From contig NZ_CABFVH010000021.1 in NCBI RefSeq assembly GCF_902141855.1, forward strand, positions 26,728 through 90,727: a stretch of 64,000 bases of DNA, in the 5' to 3' direction. Below the pieces are notes generated by a model, which was given only the letters and a program-made list of their open reading frames with translations, was not told where the DNA came from and did no database searches. Shown here piece after piece: positions 7,779-14,554 of this stretch. A program made the translations under genes and the position numbers. The number at the start of each line of letters is the position of its first letter. The stretch's first letter is position 1. This DNA is from Methylobacterium dankookense (GTDB lineage Bacteria; Pseudomonadota; Alphaproteobacteria; Rhizobiales; Beijerinckiaceae).

Positions 7779-8126
7779 TTAGATCGGCCTGTCTTTCCGT
7801 TGCTCCGATATCGCGTCCAAGATCGTCAGCAACAACTTAAGCTCGTTTTCGGTAAGCTTAAGTAAATGCAAATCAATCTGCATCTTTAGATCAACAAAGT
7901 TAGGGGAACGGTCTGTATCCTCTAACATCATGCCTATGTTGACGTTCGTTATCTCACAGATTCGGTTCAGCGTTTCGAGAGATGGAAGATTCACCCCCCG
8001 CTCGACGTTCGAAATCGCTTCCTTCGTCCTATCCGCCAACTCAGCCAACGTTTCCTGTGTGAGTCCGGCATTTTCACGGGCACGCTTGATCCGCAGCCCC
8101 ACGATCTTGTTCAACTCGCGCTTCAT
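7779..8126 (-). CDS. XRE-family helix-turn-helix regulator
   Basis: A protein of 115 residues with an N-terminal Cro/C1-type helix-turn-helix at residues about 8-65: GLRIKRARENAGLTQETLAE, then KEAISNVERGVNLPSLETLN. This is the standard XRE pattern. The C-terminal tail is helical (LHLLKLTENELKLLLTILDA) and probably mediates dimerisation. It is likely a repressor of island functions. It is convergent with the gene at 7410 and divergent from the membrane protein at 8260, whose promoter region it may bind. Confidence 0.88.
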   Translation of the reverse strand: MKRELNKIVGLRIKRARENAGLTQETLAELADRTKEAISNVERGVNLPSLETLNRICEITNVNIGMMLEDTDRSPNFVDLKMQIDLHLLKLTENELKLLLTILDAISEQRKDRPI

Positions 8127-8259
8127 GAAACGGAGTGTGGCTTCGGGTCAGACACTTTCCCACGGATCAAACTTCGCTATTATGGCCTCGGGACGGAGTT
8201 TAGTCCGACTCGCTCTGATCCGTTGAAGGGTTCAGAGGCTCTCATTCCTCGGTTCGTTC

Positions 8260-9039
8260 ATGTCGCGCGTCCTAGCCGCAGTGTTCCTCCCTCTGATGCT
8301 CCTGCTTGTCCCATTGGGTTTGGCGTTTGCGGATCCTCTACCTTCTCGTTCCGCGCCCTCTACGGCCCCTCAGAATGGGCGAGGATCGACAACGACACGG
8401 CCGGGCACCACCACCACCGGTCAGCCCAAGACTCAGGTTCTGCGGGTGGATGAGAGACGGAAGGCTGACCTCTTCACGAAGGACGATCTGGCTCGCTTCC
8501 TTGGGCTGGCGTTCGTCGTCCTCGGTTCGTGCACCGTGATCCTGTTCGTTCTCGGATGCGGATCTCGGGTGGTGGTGTTCGCCAACCGGTCCGATGCCAT
8601 CATGTCGGCTGGTATGATCATCGCCCCGATCGTTACGAGCGTGGCTTCCGGTGGTCTCCTATGGCTCTATGAGGTTCCTGACGGTCCGACGCACATGACT
8701 ACCTTCGAGTTCGTGAAGGCATATCCGCCGATCGCCTTCGTGCTGGTTGTCGGGGGTCTGTGGTGGGCGTGGTCGATTCTTGGAACCCTCATAAGCTCCA
8801 TCCGCCACAACGGCCTGATCATCGGTTCGCTGGTCGCCATCATGAAGGTGGGTGCCGTGGTCTCCCTCCTGATCGTCGGATGGGCTGCGCTCATTAACTA
8901 TGACGATGAAGGCAACCTGAACCACTACACAGCCAAGTTCTTCATCTTCATGGCTCTTGCATGGTTCGCGGCAAAGTTCGTGAACGGTAAGCGCGTGCGT
9001 CGGCGCATGTTAAATGTATCTGGTTCGCTCAGCGGATAA
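8260..9039 (+). CDS. Predicted membrane protein with signal peptide and four transmembrane segments
   Basis: A protein of 259 residues. A Sec-type signal peptide (VFLPLMLLLVPLGLAFADP) is followed by a Ser/Thr/Pro-rich linker. Four hydrophobic segments follow: FLGLAFVVLGSCTVILFVL, MSAGMIIAPIVTSVASGGLL, IAFVLVVGGLWWAWSILGTL and a pair near VGAVVSLLIVGWAAL and FFIFMALAWFAAKFV. The C-terminal end is basic (NGKRVRRR), consistent with a cytoplasmic tail. No family is recognised. It converges with the DUF4157-like gene only nine bases away. This suggests, but does not prove, a joint function such as export or protection. Confidence 0.65.
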   Translation: MSRVLAAVFLPLMLLLVPLGLAFADPLPSRSAPSTAPQNGRGSTTTRPGTTTTGQPKTQVLRVDERRKADLFTKDDLARFLGLAFVVLGSCTVILFVLGCGSRVVVFANRSDAIMSAGMIIAPIVTSVASGGLLWLYEVPDGPTHMTTFEFVKAYPPIAFVLVVGGLWWAWSILGTLISSIRHNGLIIGSLVAIMKVGAVVSLLIVGWAALINYDDEGNLNHYTAKFFIFMALAWFAAKFVNGKRVRRRMLNVSGSLSG

Positions 9040-9048
9040 ACTTTTGTC

Positions 9049-10287
9049 TCATCCGCCAATGCGTCTAAGATTCCACAAAAACACCCGTCGCCGTGCTCGT
9101 TCTGGAATGCTGGAAAAATAGTAAGCTGGATGTGCCTTCGCGAAAGCCCTAAGAGGCATTGGATCTTCGTCTTCGGGAAGGTAGCTTAACTTTCCGCCTC
9201 GGGATCGTATCTCCCCACACAAAATCTCACGTTGCTTTTTTTCAGCCCCTGCTCCGGATATCTTATCTGCAATCTTTGCAATATCTTCGGGCTTCATGCC
9301 CGCGCCATCGTTCTTTTTCGTCTTTTTACTAAGAAGTTCAACGAGAGCGATCATATATGATTTATAGGTTTTTGGCCTTTCGTCTAGCGCATCAACCTCT
9401 TTGCCAAGCTTAAAGAAGTTTTCTAAATGACTTGTCGTGTCCAATGCATACTGAATAATGCCTTTTCCTTTCGCCAAATGTCCATAGGGGCTTCTATACA
9501 TTTTTGCGTCTTCATCATCAGAATCCCGATGCGCAAAACTATCGCCAAAGGCATGAAGAGCTAAGCCAAAATCAAATCGGTCTTCTTTCTTCCTCAATGT
9601 AATGCTTTCGATGACATCAGATCTATACTTAGTTTCAATCTTCCCAGGAAGTCCGGTCAGACAATGAAGTGATTGCTGCACATCAACAAAGTTCTCCGGA
9701 TTTTTTGTTAATAAGGGGCCCGACACCGGCAGGGCAAATCGAACGAGTGTCCCAGATACCCAGTTTGAGCCTGCAACAACCGCGTCAAAGTCATTGATTT
9801 GATCCGGGGCCTGAGCATAAAATGCCCAAGCAAGAGCATCAATCCAATCTGCGCCGGCCAGGAGGCCTGCGAGGTATACAGAGTAATAATGGCCTTCGGG
9901 GCCCCACGCTCTAGGTATTTCAGGCCGATCCGCGGAAAGTGGCGGGCAAGGAAGGCCGCACTGAAAAGCAATAGCCGCCGCCGACGCTTCATATTCGACT
10001 AAATCATCGCCAGCGTATGCTGTATTTGAACTATTTTTTTGCACTATATGGGCTAGTTCATGCATAAGAACAAGCATGTGCGAATCAGAATATAGCTTAA
10101 ATCTATCCGCATCGAAGTAAATCGAGAGGCCAATGGTAAAAGCTGCTACTTTTTGTTCCCGACATAAAGCCGAAGGTTCTGGCCCGTAATGGAGATACAC
10201 TCCGCTTAGATCTGCCCGAAAAAAACGTTCTGCGCGATTTGCAATGAAATCCGGGATGACGAAACTTCCAACATTCGAATGGCCCAT
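9049..10287 (-). CDS. DUF4157-like (eCIS-core type) HExxH metalloprotease protein with a C-terminal His/Asp-rich domain
   Basis: A protein of 412 residues from the ATG at 10287, which has AGGGGG six bases upstream; an ATG at 10314 would add nine residues. The N-terminal segment follows the DUF4157 pattern: AERFFRADLSGVYLHYGPEP, AFTIGLSIYF, then LMHELAHIVQK. The zincin HExxH falls at residues 76-80, followed by EYEASAAA. DUF4157 is a marker of proteins linked to extracellular contractile injection systems and of secreted toxins. The middle (GHYYSVYLAGLLAGADWIDA) and the FGLALHAFGDSFAHRD then YGHLAKGK region look like a helical, His/Asp-rich metal-binding hydrolase fold, which is an inference. 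No injection-system genes are nearby. The gene is AT-rich. Confidence 0.6.
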   Translation of the reverse strand: MGHSNVGSFVIPDFIANRAERFFRADLSGVYLHYGPEPSALCREQKVAAFTIGLSIYFDADRFKLYSDSHMLVLMHELAHIVQKNSSNTAYAGDDLVEYEASAAAIAFQCGLPCPPLSADRPEIPRAWGPEGHYYSVYLAGLLAGADWIDALAWAFYAQAPDQINDFDAVVAGSNWVSGTLVRFALPVSGPLLTKNPENFVDVQQSLHCLTGLPGKIETKYRSDVIESITLRKKEDRFDFGLALHAFGDSFAHRDSDDEDAKMYRSPYGHLAKGKGIIQYALDTTSHLENFFKLGKEVDALDERPKTYKSYMIALVELLSKKTKKNDGAGMKPEDIAKIADKISGAGAEKKQREILCGEIRSRGGKLSYLPEDEDPMPLRAFAKAHPAYYFSSIPERARRRVFLWNLRRIGG

Positions 10288-10538
10288 TCCCAGCCCCCTA
10301 TACAAAGGTATCATTATATACTTTTTGCTCCGTCCGGCAAGCTGCTAGAGGTTTATGCGCAAATCAACCTCACATTATAAGTATTGCTCCGCATGTTCAT
10401 GCGCTGTCCAACATTGGTGCTTGCTATATAACAATTTTGGTAATCATCATTCGGGAATGTGACTGTATTTATTTAACATGATTCTCGATCGAGCTTGAGA
10501 AGACGGGTGCTTCAATCCTGTTCAGAGGCGAGAAGGCC

Positions 10539-10802
10539 ATGATCCTGAATGAGCATGGTGCGCTTCGTTGTGAGGCGTGTGGCTTCGACTTCTCGGCGCG
10601 CTATGGGGAACGGGGTCACGGCTTCATCGAGTGCCATCATACCAAGCCGGTTTCATCCCTGTCCGCTGGCGAGAGGACCAAATCGCAGGATCTCGCTCTT
10701 CTCTGCGCCAACTGCCACCGGATGATCCACGTAGCTCGACCGTGGCTTAGCCTCTCCGACCTACGCGCTATCGTCACCCCGTTCGGTAACGCGGGAGCAT
10801 GA
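10539..10802 (+). CDS. HNH endonuclease-like protein, short
   Basis: An 87-residue ORF with a complete HNH core: CEACGFDF, GFIECHHTKPVS, and DLALLCANCHRMIH. The four cysteines (CxxC twice) and the His-His catalytic region are present. Related proteins are usually two to three times longer with an N-terminal domain. In-frame codons extend only 19 residues upstream of this ATG before a stop at 10479, so this may be the remnant of a larger nuclease. GAGAAGG immediately precedes the ATG. A DNA-cleaving role in restriction or mobility is possible. Confidence 0.7.
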   Translation: MILNEHGALRCEACGFDFSARYGERGHGFIECHHTKPVSSLSAGERTKSQDLALLCANCHRMIHVARPWLSLSDLRAIVTPFGNAGA

Positions 10803-11016
10803 TGCTTTGTCGCTAGCCTCAGCGAGTGCGAGGCGCTTTGAATCATCTCGGGTGCCACTACGCTCTCGCATCGACCAAACTCAGCGATGAACCCTATTTT
10901 GGGCCAGTCAGATCTGGGCTTCTTACTGCCAAGTCTATTAGGGCTGTTCGCGCTTCTGGCTATATCTGTTCTTTGAATGTCCTGCCGAACTTGATAGACA
11001 TCAAGAACTGTCAATC

Positions 11017-11199
11017 TCATTGACGGGCATTGAGATATAAGCGTTCGCCCCGTTCAGTGATTACGAGTGTTTGCTTTGCTGTATCTAACCTCGCGAGTCC
11101 TTGGCCTATCAGACTATTTGCCTCGCAGACCTCGAAATCTTTCTGAGATCTACCGGCAATACGTCGCAATAGGCGTGTTTCGGCAAGTGTTAGACCCAT
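11017..11199 (-). CDS. Small winged-helix-like hypothetical protein
   Basis: A possible 60-residue product starting MGLTLAETRLLRRIAGRSQK and continuing SLIGQGLARLDTAKQTLVIT ERGERL. The pattern of two helices followed by a hydrophobic beta-hairpin resembles the recognition end of winged-helix regulators. A TTG at 11331 would extend it by 44 less convincing residues, and neither start has a clear ribosome binding site. The function is unknown. Confidence 0.35.
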   Translation of the reverse strand: MGLTLAETRLLRRIAGRSQKDFEVCEANSLIGQGLARLDTAKQTLVITERGERLYLNARQ

Positions 11200-11392
11200 T
11201 AGAGGCGTCACGCTACGTCCCGCTATTGTAGTCGGCGGATAGTAACGACCCGATATCGTTAACGGCTCAATGATTAAACTATACGACAGCGTGCTATGCT
11301 GCCTCGGCTGCAGTTGGTATGATGAGGTCAAGAAAGTCAGCGTGGCTCAGTTGATCTCTATGCGCCGATTAACGCCAAGCTTCGACTGATTA

Positions 11393-11617
11393 TCAACACC
11401 GTTCTCCGATCTCAGCTTCCACATGCCTCTTAGCCTTCGTCAGCACTGAACACGGGTCATACCCTCTGTGCTTGGCTAGCAACAGTAAGTCCGTGATTAA
11501 ATCAACCACATCGCATGCTGGTACACCACCGACCCATCGTCGTCTCGCACCCTCAGCGTGGAGGTATGCATCGAGAGCAACCTGGGCGAACTCTATTCGA
11601 GAGGTTCCATCAGGCAT
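11393..11617 (-). CDS. Small hypothetical protein (74 aa)
   Basis: An ORF with GAGGAG about eight bases before its ATG. The product contains EFAQVALDAYLHAEG, DVVDLITDLLLLAKHRG and a basic helix VLTKAKRHVEAE. It resembles small uncharacterised proteins common in alphaproteobacterial accessory DNA. No function is assigned. Its start faces the region holding an FNR/FixK-type palindrome at 11796, 179 bases upstream. Confidence 0.55.
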   Translation of the reverse strand: MPDGTSRIEFAQVALDAYLHAEGARRRWVGGVPACDVVDLITDLLLLAKHRGYDPCSVLTKAKRHVEAEIGERC

Positions 11618-12041
11618 GGATGACTCCTCAGGTTCAATCTTAGGAATCAGCCCTGAAGGATAAGGGCATCATCTTGGGGGCTCATCAACTGTGGCTTACC
11701 TATGTGGTTTCTGTCATGAGTGACATTCGAATGGAGTTTGTATACTATTGATGCACCGCAACAGCATGGCTCATATGCAACGGAGTAGGGGGTCGTTGAT
11801 CTAGATCAAGAACTAATGGTATCGGCAGTTCCATTGGTTCGATAGATTTCATTCGCGTGCTCCTTCCGATGCATGCGAAGCGATAAATCTTGAGTTTTGC
11901 TCAGTTTACTTGAAGGCAGCGAACTGTCCGTTGCCAGCGAACAGACTGTATGCAATATGCCAAGAAAGGCATGGCAAGCCTTTCGTCCGTCGCTGAGAAG
12001 TTGTAACATTGGTTAAGAATGCTTCGCATACACCAAAAGCA
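11618..12041. other. Gene-poor stretch with an FNR/FixK-like box
   Basis: No ORF here has a convincing start or composition. It contains a TATACT box near 11740 preceded by GTGACA about 15 bases upstream, a weak plus-strand promoter candidate, and the palindrome at 11796-11809. Confidence 0.4.
11796..11809. promoter_or_regulatory. Perfect FNR/FixK-type palindrome
   Basis: TTGATCTAGATCAA is a perfect 14-base palindrome that matches the FNR/FixK/Anr consensus TTGAT-N4-ATCAA. It lies upstream of both flanking genes: 179 bases from the minus-strand 74-aa gene and 233 bases from the plus-strand XRE gene. Binding is inferred only. Confidence 0.5.
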
Positions 12042-12428
12042 ATGACCGAAGCCGACCGCTATATCGGTGAGAAGATTCGATGGCTCCGTCAATCTAAAGG
12101 TCTGAGCCTGGAGCAAGCAGCCAACGCAATCTGTATCTCTTGGCAAATGTTGCGAAAATACGAACAGGCACGATGCCGACTGGGAGTTGCGCGGCTTCAT
12201 GCTCTTGCGAAGTTCTACTCTGCGCCAATATCATTCATTATTGAGCAAGAGTCAATCACGGTTGCTGACTTGGATTTATTGAAAGTCACCGGCACGGTGG
12301 AGATATTAGAGATTTATACAAGTATGGGCGAAAAGGAACAAAGGGAACGTATCTTAGATTTTGTTCAGACGGTCGCGCGCTCAGTGGGCGTCCGACTAGG
12401 GGGTCGAACCGACCAAATGCCAGATTAA
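12042..12428 (+). CDS. XRE-family helix-turn-helix regulator
   Basis: A protein of 128 residues from the ATG at 12042; a TTG at 12009 would add 11. Residues about 5-65 form an XRE domain: IGEKIRWLRQSKGLSLEQAA, WQMLRKYEQARCRLGVARLH, then ALAKFYSAPISFIIEQ, the typical last helix. The C-terminal tail (SMGEKEQRERILDFVQTVAR) is helical. It resembles regulators of the Rhizobiales type found in chromosomes and islands. It is probably a transcriptional regulator of the neighbouring accessory genes. Confidence 0.85.
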   Translation: MTEADRYIGEKIRWLRQSKGLSLEQAANAICISWQMLRKYEQARCRLGVARLHALAKFYSAPISFIIEQESITVADLDLLKVTGTVEILEIYTSMGEKEQRERILDFVQTVARSVGVRLGGRTDQMPD

Positions 12429-12486
12429 ACTCGGCTAGGAAAGCTTGAACGACACAGCCCGGACGGCGCTATCCATTGTCGTGATG

Positions 12487-12717
12487 TCAGGCCGCCCGTT
12501 TCGCGATCTTAGCAATCGTCGCCCGGCTACATCCCACCGCGTTCTCGATCTGGGACCATGACAGACCCTTGCGGAGCATCGTGGCTATCGAGGCGTTCCG
12601 AGCTACATTCTCCTGTCGGCGGCATCGGGAGGAACGACCATAAGGGCGATCCAGGACCACTACCCGCCGAGCTTTGCTTACAGCTACGGCTGCGGCCCTG
12701 CGAATCCACACCGCCAC
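12487..12717 (-). CDS. Small protein with a C-terminal helix-turn-helix
   Basis: The C-terminal segment MLRKGLSWSQIENAVGCSRA followed by TIAKIAKRAA is a clear helix-turn-helix of the resolvase/transposase-recognition kind. The upstream part is Arg-rich without structure, so the true start may be the ATG at 12579, giving a 30-residue fragment. It may be the tail of a decayed resolvase or transposase. The low confidence reflects the unclear start (GTG at 12717). Confidence 0.4.
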   Translation of the reverse strand: MAVWIRRAAAVAVSKARRVVVLDRPYGRSSRCRRQENVARNASIATMLRKGLSWSQIENAVGCSRATIAKIAKRAA

Positions 12718-12840
12718 TATCTGATCGGAAGCGGATCGAAGAACAAGTCATTTTCGCAATGGGCTTTTGCGGTGTATCATTGCCTCTGATTGTAAACCGC
12801 AATCACAAGGCATCCTGCGGCTTGGTCGAGGGAGGCATAG

Positions 12841-13215
12841 ATGCGCGCCGTTCTGATCTCGGGTGCGGCTCTCCTATTATGGAACGACCCAATAGCTTAT
12901 GAGATGTCGCCACCACAAACTGAACAAGCGATCGCCGAAAGAAACATGCGCATGCATGAACAGCGCAAAGATCAGTTGGTAGGTTCTAATGTGTCGCCAA
13001 CAGGTGCTGATCAGGTAGGTTCTGCACCAGTCATGCGCGGGAATGAGCGAATCAAGGACCGCTCTGGCTTCCACGACGTCGTTATTTCCGATGCTGATGA
13101 ATGTAAGCTAACCTTTCCCATGCCGACCGTTGGCCGTATATACTGTCACGACAAAGGTGCAAAGAAATTTAGTCCCGAGGAAATGAAGCGTATTAGCCGC
13201 AGCCTTACTCCTTAG
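12841..13215 (+). CDS. Hypothetical, possibly exported protein (124 aa)
   Basis: The ATG at 12841 is preceded by GAGGGAGG with ideal spacing, which strongly supports translation. The first 20 residues (MRAVLISGAALLLWNDPIAY) are a short, weak signal-like hydrophobic stretch. The rest is hydrophilic with two cysteines in the C-terminal half (DECKLTF and IYCHDKG) that could form a disulphide if exported. No family is recognised. Confidence 0.55.
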   Translation: MRAVLISGAALLLWNDPIAYEMSPPQTEQAIAERNMRMHEQRKDQLVGSNVSPTGADQVGSAPVMRGNERIKDRSGFHDVVISDADECKLTFPMPTVGRIYCHDKGAKKFSPEEMKRISRSLTP

Positions 13216-13263
13216 TCTGCCAATCGTATACCCAAGAAAGCACATCGGCTCCGGTCTACGTTC

Positions 13264-13839
13264 TCAAGGCGTATTAAGGTATCCTTCATTCTCAGTTAAG
13301 TCGAATGAGAAATGTTCGTATTTCTTAAACTTCTCAATCTTCTCCCAGAATACGAAAGCACTGCCGAGATTGAAACTTGCGGGTAAATCAGTAAGTTTCT
13401 TGGCAATTTGTTCGAGGCTGTATTTCTTAGGTATCTTCCAAACCACTCCGTTTTCTTCTTCGGGAATAATGTAAGTCATGCGGAGGAAATCGAGCATCGA
13501 GATCGTCTGTTCCACATCGCGCACTGAAGTTACGATCAAGTCCCAGTTATCATATTTTGTATATCCCAGCCTATACATGGTCAGAAATAATTCGTGTCCT
13601 CTGACATATGATGGTATATGGATAAGTTTCCCTGTGTGTAGTTCGACGAAGTATGAGCCGCCTCCGCAGAGGGCTTTCGCATCATCTCGCGAATCTACGT
13701 ATTCCTTCGAGTTGATAGGTACTACGTATCCTTCATCGAAATATAATACCCGCTCAACATCTACTGATACTAGACCCATCGAGTTCGGATCTATTTTTTC
13801 TGTTACACTCTTGAGAGCTTGCCATAGCGTGATTGGCAT
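13264..13839 (-). CDS. Hypothetical protein with a YrhB/Imm35-like segment
   Basis: A protein of 191 residues with GGAGGC six bases before the ATG. The central segment ALCGGGSYFVELHTGKLIHI recalls the small domain seen in YrhB/Imm35-type proteins (a Gly-rich turn, then YxVdxxTGev). This could make it an immunity-like protein, but the resemblance is slight. The remainder (YDNWDLIVTSVRDVEQTISM) has no recognised domain. It is AT-rich like the rest of the island. Confidence 0.5.
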   Translation of the reverse strand: MPITLWQALKSVTEKIDPNSMGLVSVDVERVLYFDEGYVVPINSKEYVDSRDDAKALCGGGSYFVELHTGKLIHIPSYVRGHELFLTMYRLGYTKYDNWDLIVTSVRDVEQTISMLDFLRMTYIIPEEENGVVWKIPKKYSLEQIAKKLTDLPASFNLGSAFVFWEKIEKFKKYEHFSFDLTENEGYLNTP

Positions 13840-14346
13840 GATTGCCTCCGCATGGAGAACTAGTTTGGCTGACGATGGCTTCGGCTCTATATCAGTATGA
13901 AAAAAGTCATGGGCCGCGAGCGAAACTACTTATTCAGCCCGCCAATAGCTAACTCAAGAGGCGGCTTCTTTCCATGTCGCTTAACCCCGAGGGCGCTCGT
14001 AACGCAGCCTGTAGCGGATCGCATCACTGTAGCTGTGAATGATCTAGCCATCCTCACACATGCGGTTCAACCAGCCTTTCTGACCGTTCCCATGTGCTGC
14101 CCCGGCCCCGAAAGCTTTTGTGAACGGGCGCCCCAAGCTGGATTAGATCGTCCGATTCCCACCTCCACATTGATTCTCTCGAACCCTCCGAAGCCATCAT
14201 CAAACTGAAGCTCCGATCAGACCGTGACAAAAGGACGCTTCACTGACGCTGCATGATTGGTTTCCGGCGGTTGATCATCCTCTCGTCAAGCGTTCCAGAA
14301 CCGTCGCAACAGCCTTCCATCCGGTCACTTTTAGGGCTTCGTTTCG
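13840..14346. other. Non-coding or decayed right end of the island
   Basis: About 500 bases without a supportable gene. A plus-strand ORF at 13897-14208 exists but has no ribosome binding site, no recognisable motif and a Pro/Cys composition typical of chance reading. Decayed coding sequence is possible. Confidence 0.4.
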
Positions 14347-14364
14347 GTCACAATCCTGTCACAG
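14347..14364 (+). promoter_or_regulatory. Putative integrase arm-type repeat, right end
   Basis: GTCACA, five bases, then TGTCACAG reproduces the paired motif found at 3476-3494 in the same orientation, about 105 bases from the right att repeat. It is consistent with arm-type recombinase sites at both ends. Confidence 0.4.
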
Positions 14365-14366
14365 CA

Positions 14367-14396
14367 AAGGGCTCCGAACCATGACCCGAAGCCCTT
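14367..14396. terminator. Stem-loop downstream of lpdA
   Basis: AAGGGCT at 14367-14373 pairs with AGCCCTT at 14390-14396. The structure is about 75 bases past the lpdA stop. A diverged copy with preserved pairing lies just outside the left repeat (3203-3236). There is no T-run, so the terminator role is a guess. Confidence 0.35.
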
Positions 14397-14468
14397 CACA
14401 ACCGCTGTTTGACAGTCCGCTAGTCGTGACCTAACCGTCGTAAGTCACTCTCATAGCGATGGTTTCTC

Positions 14469-14554
14469 AATCACGTATGGATCACCCGCCCATACGCATC
14501 CAACACGCTCTCGTGCATCATCTCCGAGAGCGTCGGGTGCGGGAAGACCGTGTG
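14469..14554. repeat. attR: 86-bp direct repeat inside the lpdA 3' end
   Basis: Identical to 3287-3372. It encodes residues from HTVFPHPTLSEMM to the C-terminus of LpdA, including the catalytic His and Glu of the HPTLSE motif, plus the stop codon and two further bases. Confidence 0.9.

Larger units (their letters stand above)
3287..14554. mobile_element. Integrative genomic island inserted at the 3' end of lpdA
   Basis: An AT-richer block bounded by 86-bp perfect direct repeats, with a tyrosine integrase reading inward from the left repeat. The unit length (one repeat plus interior) is 11,182 bp. The cargo is a helicase/primase-like protein, two XRE regulators, a DUF4157-like protein, a membrane protein, an HNH nuclease-like ORF and unknown small genes. 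No structural phage genes, conjugation genes or known antibiotic resistance genes are seen. It is best described as an integrative element or phage-satellite-like island. The lpdA copy on the right is full length, so insertion rebuilt the gene. Confidence 0.88.

Noticed and set aside
9049..10287. A full contractile injection system
   Set aside because: Only the DUF4157-like protein is present; no sheath, tube, baseplate or AAA+ ATPase genes lie in the window.
11806..12200. Minus-strand ORFs overlapping the XRE regulator
   Set aside because: They overlap a well-supported XRE gene and have no start-site support.
13897..14208. 103-residue plus-strand ORF at the right end of the island
   Set aside because: No ribosome binding site, no motif, and a composition like random sequence.
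3287..14554. A complete prophage
   Set aside because: Integrase and XRE regulators are present, but no terminase, portal, capsid, tail or lysis gene can be recognised.
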